DNA of 64,000 nucleotides, taken from the NCBI GenBank assembly GCA_964610505.1, contig CAZSXU010000004.1:1-64000 (forward strand), written 5' to 3'. Under the pieces are notes generated by a model, which did not search any database, was not told the DNA's origin, and was given only the letters and a program-made list of their open reading frames with translations. This stretch comes from CAZSXU01 sp964610505. Lineage in GTDB: Bacteria; Arandabacterota; Arandabacteria; JAGLYR01. A program made the position numbers and the translations under genes. Positions 46,191-54,230 of this stretch are shown piece by piece (positions within the stretch are counted from its first letter, which is position 1; each line of letters begins with the position of its first letter).

Positions 46191-46279
46191 AGGGGTGTGA
46201 TATCTTGCCGGCCACACGGTACAGGAAGAGGCGCCGGGGTAGCCGGCCGGAACCGATCATGCCTGCGGGAGTCGAGCCG

Positions 46280-47296
46280 ATGACCGATTTTCTTCAGTTT
46301 CCGAAGGTCGAGATCCACCGCCATCTGGAAGGTTCCGTCCGGCCGTCCACGATTCTCGAGATCGCTCGGGCGCACGATCTCCCGCTTCCCTCCGACGATC
46401 TCGACGGATTGAAGCGAGCCGTCTATGTCCGAGAGCCTGCGGATTCCATCGCGGATGTGTTCGCTCGGTTTCGACTGGCGCAGCAGTCTTTCGTCTCCCC
46501 AGAGACCATCGCGCGAATCACGCGTGAGGCGGTCGAGGACGCCGCCGCCGACAACGTGGTCCTACTGGAACTTCGCTTCAGCCCTTCCTTCATGACCGAC
46601 ATCCATGACATCCCGTGGGACGAAGTCCTGGATGCCGTGTCGGCGGGGGTGGGCGAAGCGCAGGCGAACCGGCGGATCGAAGTCGGTCTCATCGTGATCT
46701 GTTCAAGAGACCTGGGTGTGGATCGCTGCGACGAGACCCTGGAATTCTGCCTTCGCCACCGGGATCGCATCGTGGGTGTGGATCTGGCCGGGGACGAAAC
46801 CCACTGGCCCGCTCGACTCTTTCGCTCGACGTTTCGCAGAGCCAGAGAGGCGGGTCTCCCCATTACGATCCACGCCGGAGAGGTCGCGGGGCCCACGGAA
46901 GTAGAGGACGCCCTGACACTCCTCTACGCGGATCGCATCGGCCACGGAGTCAGAATCGTTGAATCCCCTGCGCTTCTGAAAAACATCGTCGAGGAACGCG
47001 TCCCGCTGGAGCTCTGCCCCACCAGTAATTACGTGACGCGCTCGACTCCTACCCTCGCTTCCCATCCTCTACTCCGCTTCCTGAAGGCGGGCGCCATCGC
47101 GACCCTCAGCAGCGATGACCCGGAAATCTTCGGGATTTCCCTGACGCACGAACTCGAGATTTCCATCGCAAAACTGGGGCTCGACATCGATGACATCCGA
47201 ACCTGCACCCGGAACGCCCTGGTATCCAGCTTCCTCCCGGAATCCGCCCGCCAGCGAGCCGGCACCCGGTGTGAAGAATACCTCCGGCCCGAGTGA
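46280..47296 (+). CDS. add: Adenosine deaminase
   Basis: 338 residues. Zinc amidohydrolase that converts adenosine to inosine. Metal and catalytic residues: HRHLEG (His-x-His) at the N-terminus, ITIHAGE, the RIGHGVRI loop and SSDDPEIFG. ELCPTSN is typical of the ADA/AMP deaminase family. Related 6-aminodeoxyfutalosine or adenine deaminases cannot be fully excluded. ATG 46280 follows GGGAG. A 25-codon upstream extension touches the repeat region. Confidence 0.9.
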   Translation: MTDFLQFPKVEIHRHLEGSVRPSTILEIARAHDLPLPSDDLDGLKRAVYVREPADSIADVFARFRLAQQSFVSPETIARITREAVEDAAADNVVLLELRFSPSFMTDIHDIPWDEVLDAVSAGVGEAQANRRIEVGLIVICSRDLGVDRCDETLEFCLRHRDRIVGVDLAGDETHWPARLFRSTFRRAREAGLPITIHAGEVAGPTEVEDALTLLYADRIGHGVRIVESPALLKNIVEERVPLELCPTSNYVTRSTPTLASHPLLRFLKAGAIATLSSDDPEIFGISLTHELEISIAKLGLDIDDIRTCTRNALVSSFLPESARQRAGTRCEEYLRPE

Positions 47297-47527
47297 TTCA
47301 CTCATCTCCGGACCACGAGACTCTGATTCTTTAAAACCATATTGCGATCGCTGACATTCAATACAGGCCGCCTCCCATATCTTATCGCTAAACACATCCT
47401 TCTTAGAAAAAATATACACCCATCGGCATTTTGTTCGAGAAATTTCCGGACCCTTACCCGGTTAATACACATATGCGAGGGGGTGTGCCGTCATTTTTGT
47501 GAACACCGGACGGGAAGGGGAATCCGA

Positions 47528-48784
47528 ATGCTGGACGATCCACCTGCGCTTGGCCGGACGGACGCGGGTGTCCCGAGGGACACGTCCGCCGCGTTGGCGG
47601 CAAGGAGGGAACAGGGTCTCGCTATCCTCTCCCTGCTTGCTCAGCAGTTGTCCACAACCCATGACCTCGATGAGGCCATTCACGTCTCGCTGGAATCGGC
47701 CATGGAGTTCGACCATTCCGACACCGGCGCCTTCGTGCAGTTGGATCCGGACAGTGGGGAAATTACTCGTGCCGTTGAAATGGGTCTCTCCCGCGATTTC
47801 GTGACCCACCACGTTCTTCCGGAACTCATGCTGAGGTTCAAGGAATCGCCGTTGAGCGCTCGCCACCCCTACTTCCGGACGTGTTCGCACACGGTGGCCG
47901 GGAGAAACCGCCACGCGCCGGCCGGTCTGTTCCGCATCGCGATCGTCCCTCTGCTGTGGGAAGGTCGACTCAGGGCGGCCCTGGTGACTGTGGGTCCCGG
48001 CGATCGTGATGAAGAGATCCTCGTCCTGGAGGCACTGCAGGCCTTCGTTGCCTCGACCCTGGCCCTGCGAGAACCCGGCTTACTTGCGGAAGAGATGCGA
48101 ACGCATACCCGGACGGCCGAGCTCGTTCAGACCCTCGTGCATGACCTCAAGAACCCACTGACACAGATCATGCTGACGGCTTCCCGAATGGAGTTGTCTC
48201 CACCCCATCGGGGAGAAACGCGCATGCTGGTCGACCAGGCCGAGCGCATGAAAGCCATCCTCAACAACATCCTCCACGCGTCTCGGGGCCAAGGATCCCG
48301 CACTCTGGTGACGCTGGACCTGAACGAGATTCTCCTGGAAGAGGTCAACCGCCTGGAGGCGGACCCCTTCTGCCATCCGGAGGTCATTAAGGAGATCCGA
48401 CTCGCGCGACGTCTGCCGGAAATCCGTGGAGTGCGCACCGATTTCTCCGTCGGTTTCGCAAACATCCTCACGAACGCGCTTCACGCCTTGTGGCGGTGCA
48501 AGGATCCAACGCTGGAGGTCGCTTCGCGGCTGGAGGGAAATCGAATCGTCGTGGACATCACCGACAACGGAATTGGGATTCGCGAGGAGAACCTCCCGAA
48601 GATCTTCGAGCCCTTTTACAGCGCGAAACCACCGTCCGCTTCACGCGATTCCGAGAACCCGACGGGAACCGGTCTCGGATTGGTATCCACGAAACAGCAT
48701 CTGACACCCTACGGAGCCGAGTTTGAGGTCGACAGCCGGCCGGGTCGAGGCACGCGGTTTTCAGTAAGGATTCCGGTTGACTAG
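47528..48784 (+). CDS. Soluble sensor histidine kinase with N-terminal GAF-like domain
   Basis: 418 residues, no membrane segment. The N-terminal 200 residues look like a GAF-type sensor (HDLDEAIHVSLESAMEF, ALVTVGPGDRDEE). HisKA: LVHDLKNPLTQIM with the phospho-His. HATPase_c: NALHALWRC, DNGIGI, FEPFYSAKPP and GTGLGLVSTKQ. ATG 47528 with GAAGGGG upstream. The 230 bases upstream are AT-rich and probably hold its promoter. The 3' end overlaps the convergent phosphodiesterase gene by 24 bases. It could serve one of the orphan receivers. Confidence 0.88.
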   Translation: MLDDPPALGRTDAGVPRDTSAALAARREQGLAILSLLAQQLSTTHDLDEAIHVSLESAMEFDHSDTGAFVQLDPDSGEITRAVEMGLSRDFVTHHVLPELMLRFKESPLSARHPYFRTCSHTVAGRNRHAPAGLFRIAIVPLLWEGRLRAALVTVGPGDRDEEILVLEALQAFVASTLALREPGLLAEEMRTHTRTAELVQTLVHDLKNPLTQIMLTASRMELSPPHRGETRMLVDQAERMKAILNNILHASRGQGSRTLVTLDLNEILLEEVNRLEADPFCHPEVIKEIRLARRLPEIRGVRTDFSVGFANILTNALHALWRCKDPTLEVASRLEGNRIVVDITDNGIGIREENLPKIFEPFYSAKPPSASRDSENPTGTGLGLVSTKQHLTPYGAEFEVDSRPGRGTRFSVRIPVD

Positions 48785-50263
48785 ATCGCGACGGGCGGAG
48801 CCGTCCGCGTCCTGCAGTCCAGAGACCCCGAAGTGCTCAAGCACCGTTGGGGCAACGTCCATGATGGAAGCCTCGAACTTCCCTCCGCGTGCGACGCCGG
48901 GCCCCATGAGTCCCCAGACCCCGTCGATGGAATGTCCCCCGCGGGCCGAAGGCGCGCCGCCGTCGATCGGTTCCACGGCGGGGCCGTCCGTTTGTCCCAC
49001 GGCCCTCACCCCGTCCTCGAGAAGGAGAACGATGTCCGGGAGAGCCCGATCCGGAGGCGCTCCGGGAAACAGATGGTCCCGGGTCACGACGTCCTTCAGG
49101 ATTCTACGGGCCGGATCTGTATTCTGAAGACCCCGGGCAGCTTCGATGACCGCGCTTCTCACGGCGAGAAACTCCTCCGGGCGCACGGTTCCGTCCCGCT
49201 GCCGGCCGGAAAGATTGACGACGAGTCCCTCCGAGAGATCGCACAGCCGGTAGCGTAGAACCTTCGACCGGCAAGCGTCCACACCCCGCGTGTCCAGATG
49301 CACGGGAGACCCGGTGACCCGCCGGTTTTCTTCGGCCACCCCGGCGGCGATCTGCTGGAGAAACCGGGGGTCTTGCATCACCCATTCCGGTACGCTGCGG
49401 GGGGCGTCCGCGGTCTCATCGCTCGACGGGGAGGACACGGTCGGCGGTCCTTTGCCCTCCTCCGCCAGCCCTTGCTCGATCAGCCAGCGTTTGGTTCTGA
49501 ACACGCGGGTCGGAGGCGGGGCCCCGCCGTGATCGGAAACCACCATCACCAGGGTTCCGGAGTCCGCCAGCCGGCTCGCAGCTTCAAGGAGCCGGTCCGC
49601 CTCGCGGTACGCGAACCGAATCCGACGCCGCGTCCCCTCCCAACCGTACAGATGCTGAACGTGGTCCACGGCGGAGAAGACCACCATCAGGACGTCCAGC
49701 GATCGGCGGGAGGCGATTTCCGACACGAGGTCCAGCCGCCTCCACATGGCCGAGACGGCATCTGCAAGCGGGCCGTCGTCGTTCGTTCCAACCACCGTCG
49801 CCGTGGTTGGCCCCGGAGGGGTCCGTACCGTCAGATCGGAAGGACAAACGCTCCATCGCCCTTCGGGGCAGGGATAGCCGGAAACCATGACGCCTCCCAC
49901 GTCCCAGGGCGGAAAGGTGGCCGGGATGCAGACGGCTCCCACTCGAAGCCCTGCGCGGGCCAGTCCGTCCAGAAACGTCCGGCCTCGAACCCGACGCGAT
50001 GTAATCAACGATTCGGGTGCATCGGGATTGCGTGTGTCTCCATCGACGAAGTGCAAAACCCCGTGCTTCCCCGGGTGAACACCGGTGAGCATGGAACTCC
50101 ACGCCGAAGGAGAAACGGCCGGGATCACCGAGCGAAGTCTGCCCAGTCGCCCCTCGCTCGACAGCCGCGCCAGGAACGGGAGTCGACCGGTTCGCGCTCC
50201 CTCTTCGACGAGTGCATACGAGGCGCCGTCAAGACCGACGATCAGTGCCCGAAGAGAACTCAT
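48761..50263 (-). CDS. Alkaline-phosphatase-superfamily phosphodiesterase
   Basis: 500 residues, no signal peptide visible. Type I phosphodiesterase/nucleotide pyrophosphatase-like fold: VGLDGASY at the first metal site, SPSAWSSMLTGVHPGKHG containing the nucleophile Ser/Thr region, VFSAVDHVQH, VVSDHGGAP and a late GGHSIDGVWGLMGPG with a metal His. Members cleave phosphodiesters or transfer phospho-groups. It is the last gene of the rSAM/Sir2/Fic operon, overlapping the Fic gene by 35 bases, and begins after AAGGATC. A role in removing a nucleotide group placed by the Fic protein is an attractive but untested idea. Confidence 0.85.
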   Translation of the reverse strand: MSSLRALIVGLDGASYALVEEGARTGRLPFLARLSSEGRLGRLRSVIPAVSPSAWSSMLTGVHPGKHGVLHFVDGDTRNPDAPESLITSRRVRGRTFLDGLARAGLRVGAVCIPATFPPWDVGGVMVSGYPCPEGRWSVCPSDLTVRTPPGPTTATVVGTNDDGPLADAVSAMWRRLDLVSEIASRRSLDVLMVVFSAVDHVQHLYGWEGTRRRIRFAYREADRLLEAASRLADSGTLVMVVSDHGGAPPPTRVFRTKRWLIEQGLAEEGKGPPTVSSPSSDETADAPRSVPEWVMQDPRFLQQIAAGVAEENRRVTGSPVHLDTRGVDACRSKVLRYRLCDLSEGLVVNLSGRQRDGTVRPEEFLAVRSAVIEAARGLQNTDPARRILKDVVTRDHLFPGAPPDRALPDIVLLLEDGVRAVGQTDGPAVEPIDGGAPSARGGHSIDGVWGLMGPGVARGGKFEASIMDVAPTVLEHFGVSGLQDADGSARRDLVNRNPY

Positions 50264-51005
50264 TCGACAGATCCTTCATCCTCAGAAGAAAGCTCCGGTA
50301 GTCCTTCAACACCCCGTCGAAATCGAACCGGTATCCGCAGGCCCCGGCCCCACGGCAGTCCCGCCCCCCGAGCCTCTTTCCCATCGCCGTTCCATGAGTG
50401 ATGAACTCCAGCCACGTGTCGAACGCCTCCGGGCAGTAGAGGGTCCGGCCCACCAGCCTGTAGTAGGATTCCGGGTCGCCGCCAAAGGAGCGGGAGACGT
50501 GCACTCGACAGGACTCGGGACCCCGGCCGGCGACGGCCGAGGCCAGCACCCGGGCGGTCCGCCCGTTTCCATTCAGAAACGGATGAACGGCCACGACGCC
50601 GTGGTGAACGACCGCCGCCATCAGAAGGGGGCATGTTCCCCGGTCGTTGAGTCGATGGAGGCACGCAAACAACATCTCCAGAATCCGGGGAACTGCGGGC
50701 CAGGGGGGCGGTTCGTCGACGCGGTGTCCCGATGGACCTCGATCCACAATGCGGACATCGCGCCGGCGGATTTCCGGAGCGGCAACGCGAGGCGTGTCCA
50801 CGCGGAGACGCTCGCGAATTCGCGTAATGCCCTCGATGGACAAGAACGTCGACGAATCGCCGAGAACGCCTTTGAGCACCGATTCCTCCTCGGCGACCTG
50901 CCGGGCCTTGGCCTGCCGCAGCAGATCCGTCCGGGCGATTCGGTCCCCGGGGACATCCGGCCGATTCCTACCTCGTTCTTTCGATTTTCCTTGGTTCCTC
51001 TTCAT
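50229..51005 (-). CDS. Fic domain protein with N in the signature motif
   Basis: 258 residues. The Fic active loop HPFLNGNGRTAR is at 141-152. The Mg-binding Asp/Glu of the HxFx(D/E)GNGRxxR consensus is Asn here. An SIEGI block at about 56-60 resembles the inhibitory-helix region of class II Fic proteins, but the Ser/Thr four residues before Glu is Phe. Fic enzymes usually transfer AMP to Tyr, Thr or Ser. This variant may be impaired or use another donor. The start (ATG 51003-51005) overlaps the Sir2-like stop as ATGA. The longer frame is a shadow of the Sir2-like gene. Confidence 0.85.
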   Translation of the reverse strand: MKRNQGKSKERGRNRPDVPGDRIARTDLLRQAKARQVAEEESVLKGVLGDSSTFLSIEGITRIRERLRVDTPRVAAPEIRRRDVRIVDRGPSGHRVDEPPPWPAVPRILEMLFACLHRLNDRGTCPLLMAAVVHHGVVAVHPFLNGNGRTARVLASAVAGRGPESCRVHVSRSFGGDPESYYRLVGRTLYCPEAFDTWLEFITHGTAMGKRLGGRDCRGAGACGYRFDFDGVLKDYRSFLLRMKDLSNEFSSGTDRRS

Positions 51006-52075
51006 TCCCGAGTCGATGCTCGACTCCCCTCCTGCACCGCGGCCACACCCCGGGTCGCTCTCAGGAAGCCGGCCATCGCCGACTCGCCGGACAGCACCAC
51101 CCACCGGCTTCCGGGCACGGCGACGGGTTTTTCGGGGTTTACCTGGAATAACTCGGTCCCCGCGTCGAGAAGCCGATTTCCGAACTCCATCCCCAGTTCC
51201 CGCCCCACCCACCGCGACGCGCCGACGCTGATCAGAAGTCCGATCCGCCCCTGCCGGAGATGCCGGGCGAATCCTTCGTATGGCCCGCCGAAGGACCCTC
51301 GACCTTCGAGCGCGCGATTCCAATCCCGAACCTCCTTGTGGTCGAACACTCGAACCACGTCGACGCCGGTCTCTTCGAGCAGGCGGTCGCCGTTGGTCGT
51401 CAGCACCCAATCGACCGTTCGGGTCTGCCAGAGCGCTTTCACCAGGTGGTGACAGCGACCCGGGAGGGTCCCATTGCCGTCGACGGAGTAAACCAAATCG
51501 GCAATGACGTCGAACAACAGCAACGGATCCTCCAACCCTCTCCGAATTCCATCGGCCGACGCCGGCGTCACTCCCAGGCGACTGCGGATCCCCCTGGCGG
51601 TCGGGACTCCACTGCCCGACGACACCCCGGCCCCGGCATACAGGACGACTTCCTTGCCGCGAGCCCGGCAGCGCCTCCAGGCGTTGCAGAGGTCCTCAAG
51701 GCGCGCCCGAGCGGGATCGAACGAAATCTGCTCATCCCCCGGTGCGGAATCCGCCTTCGAGACTTCGCAGAGGAGACCGAGCATCCGAAGGTCCGGCCAA
51801 TGGCGCGCCGGGCTCCTTGGCGGGCCGGCGCGCCCCCGGTAGGCGAGGCTCAGGGTGACGTGGATCCCCCGGCAGCTCGGGCACCGAACGAACCCTTCCA
51901 CAAGGGAGAAGGGGCCCTCCTGGAGCGAAGGCCTCAGGCCGTCCGGAACGGAGTGCCAGAGCATGGAACTCCCCGGCAGGAAGCGCGGCGTAGACGAAGA
52001 AACGGAGAACCGGAACCGGGCAACGAGCGGAACCGGCCCCGGAAATACCCAGTGTCGAATCCGCCTAGCCCGCAT
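51002..52075 (-). CDS. Atypical Sir2-like (NAD-binding) protein with N-terminal CPSC knuckle
   Basis: 357 residues. The Sir2 NAD loop VVLYAGAGVSSGSGVP lies at about 145-160 and the TTNGDRLLE motif (TxNxDxL of Sir2) at about 226-234. LLISVGASRWVG and LFQVNPEKP close the Rossmann part. The usual internal four-Cys zinc module is not seen. Instead a CPSC pair sits at 65-68 in an extra N-terminal domain. It may be a deacylase, an ADP-ribosyltransferase or a NADase. The start at 52073-52075 (after GGGGGTGGGGG) overlaps the rSAM stop by 11 bases. Confidence 0.75.
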   Translation of the reverse strand: MRARRIRHWVFPGPVPLVARFRFSVSSSTPRFLPGSSMLWHSVPDGLRPSLQEGPFSLVEGFVRCPSCRGIHVTLSLAYRGRAGPPRSPARHWPDLRMLGLLCEVSKADSAPGDEQISFDPARARLEDLCNAWRRCRARGKEVVLYAGAGVSSGSGVPTARGIRSRLGVTPASADGIRRGLEDPLLLFDVIADLVYSVDGNGTLPGRCHHLVKALWQTRTVDWVLTTNGDRLLEETGVDVVRVFDHKEVRDWNRALEGRGSFGGPYEGFARHLRQGRIGLLISVGASRWVGRELGMEFGNRLLDAGTELFQVNPEKPVAVPGSRWVVLSGESAMAGFLRATRGVAAVQEGSRASTRE

Positions 52076-53540
52076 CCCCCACCCCCTCCCCCGAGTTCGA
52101 AGGCCGGTCACGTGCCCGGCCAACGGGCCGCCCCCGAATCTCCGGAGGGCACACACGATCGAGAAAGGCGTCGTCCTCGACAAGCCTGACCATCAGCGTC
52201 TTGAAGATCCTCCTGTAATAATGACAATTCGGATCCGGTTCGAGAAGATCGCGGCCCATGGCGGTGACATCCGCCGGACAACCTCCCCCGCAAAAGGCTC
52301 GCCAGTCACACGTACTGCACTCCGCAATGGCCTGCACCGTTCGCCCGCGAACCCGGGCCATCGCCGGCAGCTCCGCGACTCCCTCGAGCGTCCGCTCGTC
52401 CAGAATATTCCCGGCCCGGTGCTGGGGAAGCGCTATCATCTTCTCGCAGGGGAAGAGATTCCCCCTGGGATCGACGGCAAGCATGGGATTCCCGCCCGCC
52501 CCGCACGGACTCCGCAGGCACATGAATGAGCGATCCCGGGAACGAAGGTTCTTGAGCATCCATCCCAGATCCATGCTCATCACCGGGGGCGTGTCTCGAC
52601 CGTTTTGTCGACGAAGGTGATCCATCAATTCGAGGTAGAATTCGAAGTAGCCGGCCGCATCGAGAGCCGCGCCCGCCGCACAAGCTCGCGGATAGTCCCA
52701 CACGGGATTGAAGCGAACCCGGCGAATTCCCTGTTCCCGGAAATAGTCCACGATCGCCTTCGCTTGCCCGACCGACCGAGCACCCACCGAGCAGATCGCT
52801 CCGAACGGGATCTCCCGCAGACGGAGCGCGTCGAAGAAAGCCTCGATCTGCGACGACGTCCCGCGCCCCGACGGCCGCTTCCGGTAGACATCGTTCAGCC
52901 CGGGTGGGCCGTCGCAGCTCACCCCTACGGCGATGGAGTGTTCCTTGACGAACCGGAGGGAATCCTCGTGAAGCACGGCTCCCGACGTCTGGGTGTGCAT
53001 GTGAACCCGCTTCCCGGCCGATTTGAGAACTCCGAGGGCGGACTCGAGAACCTTCAGGTTCTTTCGCAACCAGAGCATCGGCTCACCCCCGTGCAGACCC
53101 AGGGTGATTCGCCGGTAATCGCTGTCAACCAGAAGCCGCACCGTACGGTTGAGAACGTCCTCGCTCATGTACCGGCCAGGACGGCGGCTCTCCGAATCGG
53201 CGTAGCAGTAGACGCACGAGAAGCAGCACCGGTCCGTTAGGTGGAGGACGACGAAGATCTGCTCGGGATCCTCCCAGCGCGGAAAACCGGACCACTGTCC
53301 CCGGTTTTCGTCCGTAAGGGCCAAGCCCGACTCGAGGAGCACACCGGCCAGGTCGGCACCCAGCCGCCGACGGAGTTCTGCGACGGTGCAAGGCTCGCCG
53401 GACAGCGGCTCCAGTGCCCGGCGGGCCTCCTCATCGACAACGAGCCAGGCGCCGCTCTCCCCATCGACCAGGACATAATCCGAACCGACCCGGTGCGTCG
53501 CGAAATGGCGGAGACCGGCAGCGGGTTCGCCTTCAGCCAT
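52065..53540 (-). CDS. Radical SAM/SPASM peptide-maturase-like protein
   Basis: 491 residues. The first 85 residues resemble a PqqD-like peptide-binding domain (GSDYVLVDGESGAWLVVDEE). The radical SAM CxxxCxxC is at Cys105, Cys109, Cys112 (CCFSCVYCY), followed by LGLHGGEPML. The C-terminal SPASM domain has the cysteine series C-x4-C, LFPCEKM, CSTCDWRAFCGGGCP and PNCHYY for auxiliary Fe-S clusters. Such enzymes install crosslinks, epimerisations or oxidations on ribosomal peptides. The start follows GAGGGGAAAC and lies 17 bases after the stop of a 44-aa ORF, the expected place of a precursor. Confidence 0.92.
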   Translation of the reverse strand: MAEGEPAAGLRHFATHRVGSDYVLVDGESGAWLVVDEEARRALEPLSGEPCTVAELRRRLGADLAGVLLESGLALTDENRGQWSGFPRWEDPEQIFVVLHLTDRCCFSCVYCYADSESRRPGRYMSEDVLNRTVRLLVDSDYRRITLGLHGGEPMLWLRKNLKVLESALGVLKSAGKRVHMHTQTSGAVLHEDSLRFVKEHSIAVGVSCDGPPGLNDVYRKRPSGRGTSSQIEAFFDALRLREIPFGAICSVGARSVGQAKAIVDYFREQGIRRVRFNPVWDYPRACAAGAALDAAGYFEFYLELMDHLRRQNGRDTPPVMSMDLGWMLKNLRSRDRSFMCLRSPCGAGGNPMLAVDPRGNLFPCEKMIALPQHRAGNILDERTLEGVAELPAMARVRGRTVQAIAECSTCDWRAFCGGGCPADVTAMGRDLLEPDPNCHYYRRIFKTLMVRLVEDDAFLDRVCPPEIRGRPVGRARDRPSNSGEGVGDAG

Positions 53541-53557
53541 GAAGTTTCCCCTCGTTG

Positions 53558-53692
53558 CTAGACGACCACGGTGTACGGCGCTCCGATATCGTAGCTCACG
53601 GGGTAGTGCACGCGATACGTAGGTTCAGGTCGGTCTTCGCCCGACGACTTGGGATCCGGCTCGTTGTCTTCGCGGCTAGTCTTGCCCTTCAT
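53558..53692 (-). CDS. Candidate RiPP precursor peptide, 44 aa, Tyr-rich C-terminus
   Basis: ATG 53690-53692 with AGGAGG six bases upstream (another ATG at 53698 is too close to that site). The first 24 residues are charged and Pro/Ser/Asp-rich (MKGKTSREDNEPDPKSSG at the start), leader-like. The last 19 are YRVHYPVSYDIGAPYTVVV, with four tyrosines at positions 26, 30, 34 and 40 of the 44 residues. It ends 17 bases before the radical SAM gene. No family is recognised. The assignment rests on size, position and composition. Confidence 0.7.
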   Translation of the reverse strand: MKGKTSREDNEPDPKSSGEDRPEPTYRVHYPVSYDIGAPYTVVV

Positions 53693-53813
53693 GTTCATCC
53701 TCCTGCGGAATCCTCACGACAAAACGGATGTGCTGCCCGGTCCTTCTCGAGAGATCGAATTTCACTTGCTTCACGGGTGTCTGTGCGCCCGACTGTTCAC
53801 CGTTTTCGTCCAC
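53676..53813 (-). CDS. Small ORF upstream of the Tyr-rich peptide, 45 aa
   Basis: GTG 53811-53813 (or CTG 53817-53819) preceded by GGAGGAGGTGATC, a near-perfect anti-16S match. The product is hydrophilic: MDENGEQSGAQTPVKQVKFD, a basic middle with LSRRTGQHIRFVVRIP and an acidic tail. Its last 17 bases overlap the start of the Tyr-rich peptide gene, so translation is probably coupled. It could be a second precursor, a leader-binding partner or a regulatory peptide. No family is recognised. Confidence 0.55.
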   Translation of the reverse strand: MDENGEQSGAQTPVKQVKFDLSRRTGQHIRFVVRIPQEDEHEGQD

Positions 53814-53903
53814 CGACAGATCACCTCCTCCAACCCGTTTGAATACCTCCTGTAATCGCGCACAGGTCCCCGCCGCTGTCCGGGGGCAGAGACCCACGGG
53901 CCC

Positions 53904-53999
53904 TCATGTGCATAAACCCGGTAACCCCCCACTTTCTGGAGGACTTTTCTTCAATAGCACAGCAAACCAGAGAATCACGCTCGATGCTCGGTGTTTCAT
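53904..53999 (-). CDS. Possible 31-aa peptide with hydrophobic N-terminal helix
   Basis: ATG 53997-53999 with AGGAG six bases upstream. Product MKHRASSVILWFAVLLKKSP followed by a Gly/Pro-rich tail ending LCT. It is the first ORF downstream of the AT-rich presumed promoter region of the rSAM operon. It may be a real peptide or a short leader ORF. An alternative GTG start in another frame of the same stretch gives a 61-aa product that looks less like a protein. Confidence 0.35.
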   Translation of the reverse strand: MKHRASSVILWFAVLLKKSPPESGGLPGLCT

Positions 54000-54200
54000 T
54001 CCACACTCCTATTCTTACAGAGAATTGCTAGGATGGCAACCCCAAGAAACAGAAAATCTGCAACTAACTAGTAGTCAATATATTACAGATAGCAACGAAT
54101 ACAGCATTCATTGCTTATCGTACATTATTCACTAAATGCTCCCGGAAAAAAACGACGGCCTGCGAAAAAAATCCGCGGCTTTCCAGGGGGGATAGCAGGT
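54000..54200. other. AT-rich region, presumed promoter zone of the rSAM operon
   Basis: About 140 bases (54000-54140) are markedly richer in A/T than the surrounding high-GC DNA and lie between the minus-strand peptide/rSAM operon and the plus-strand repeat. TTGACT and several TATAAT-like strings occur on the minus strand, but none at a standard spacing. No gene. Confidence 0.5.
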
Positions 54201-54230
54201 TAATACTCGTGGAGAGGACTCGCGCGAGCC

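Noticed and set aside
50263..53540. Classical toxin-antitoxin (Fic/antitoxin) pair
   Set aside because: The Fic gene is coupled to Sir2-like, rSAM and phosphodiesterase genes, and no small antitoxin gene of the FicA/Phd type lies beside it.
53821..54006. 61-codon minus-strand ORF upstream of the peptide genes
   Set aside because: Ribosome site only one base from its GTG, mixed composition. The 31-aa frame within it has a better start, and even that is weak.
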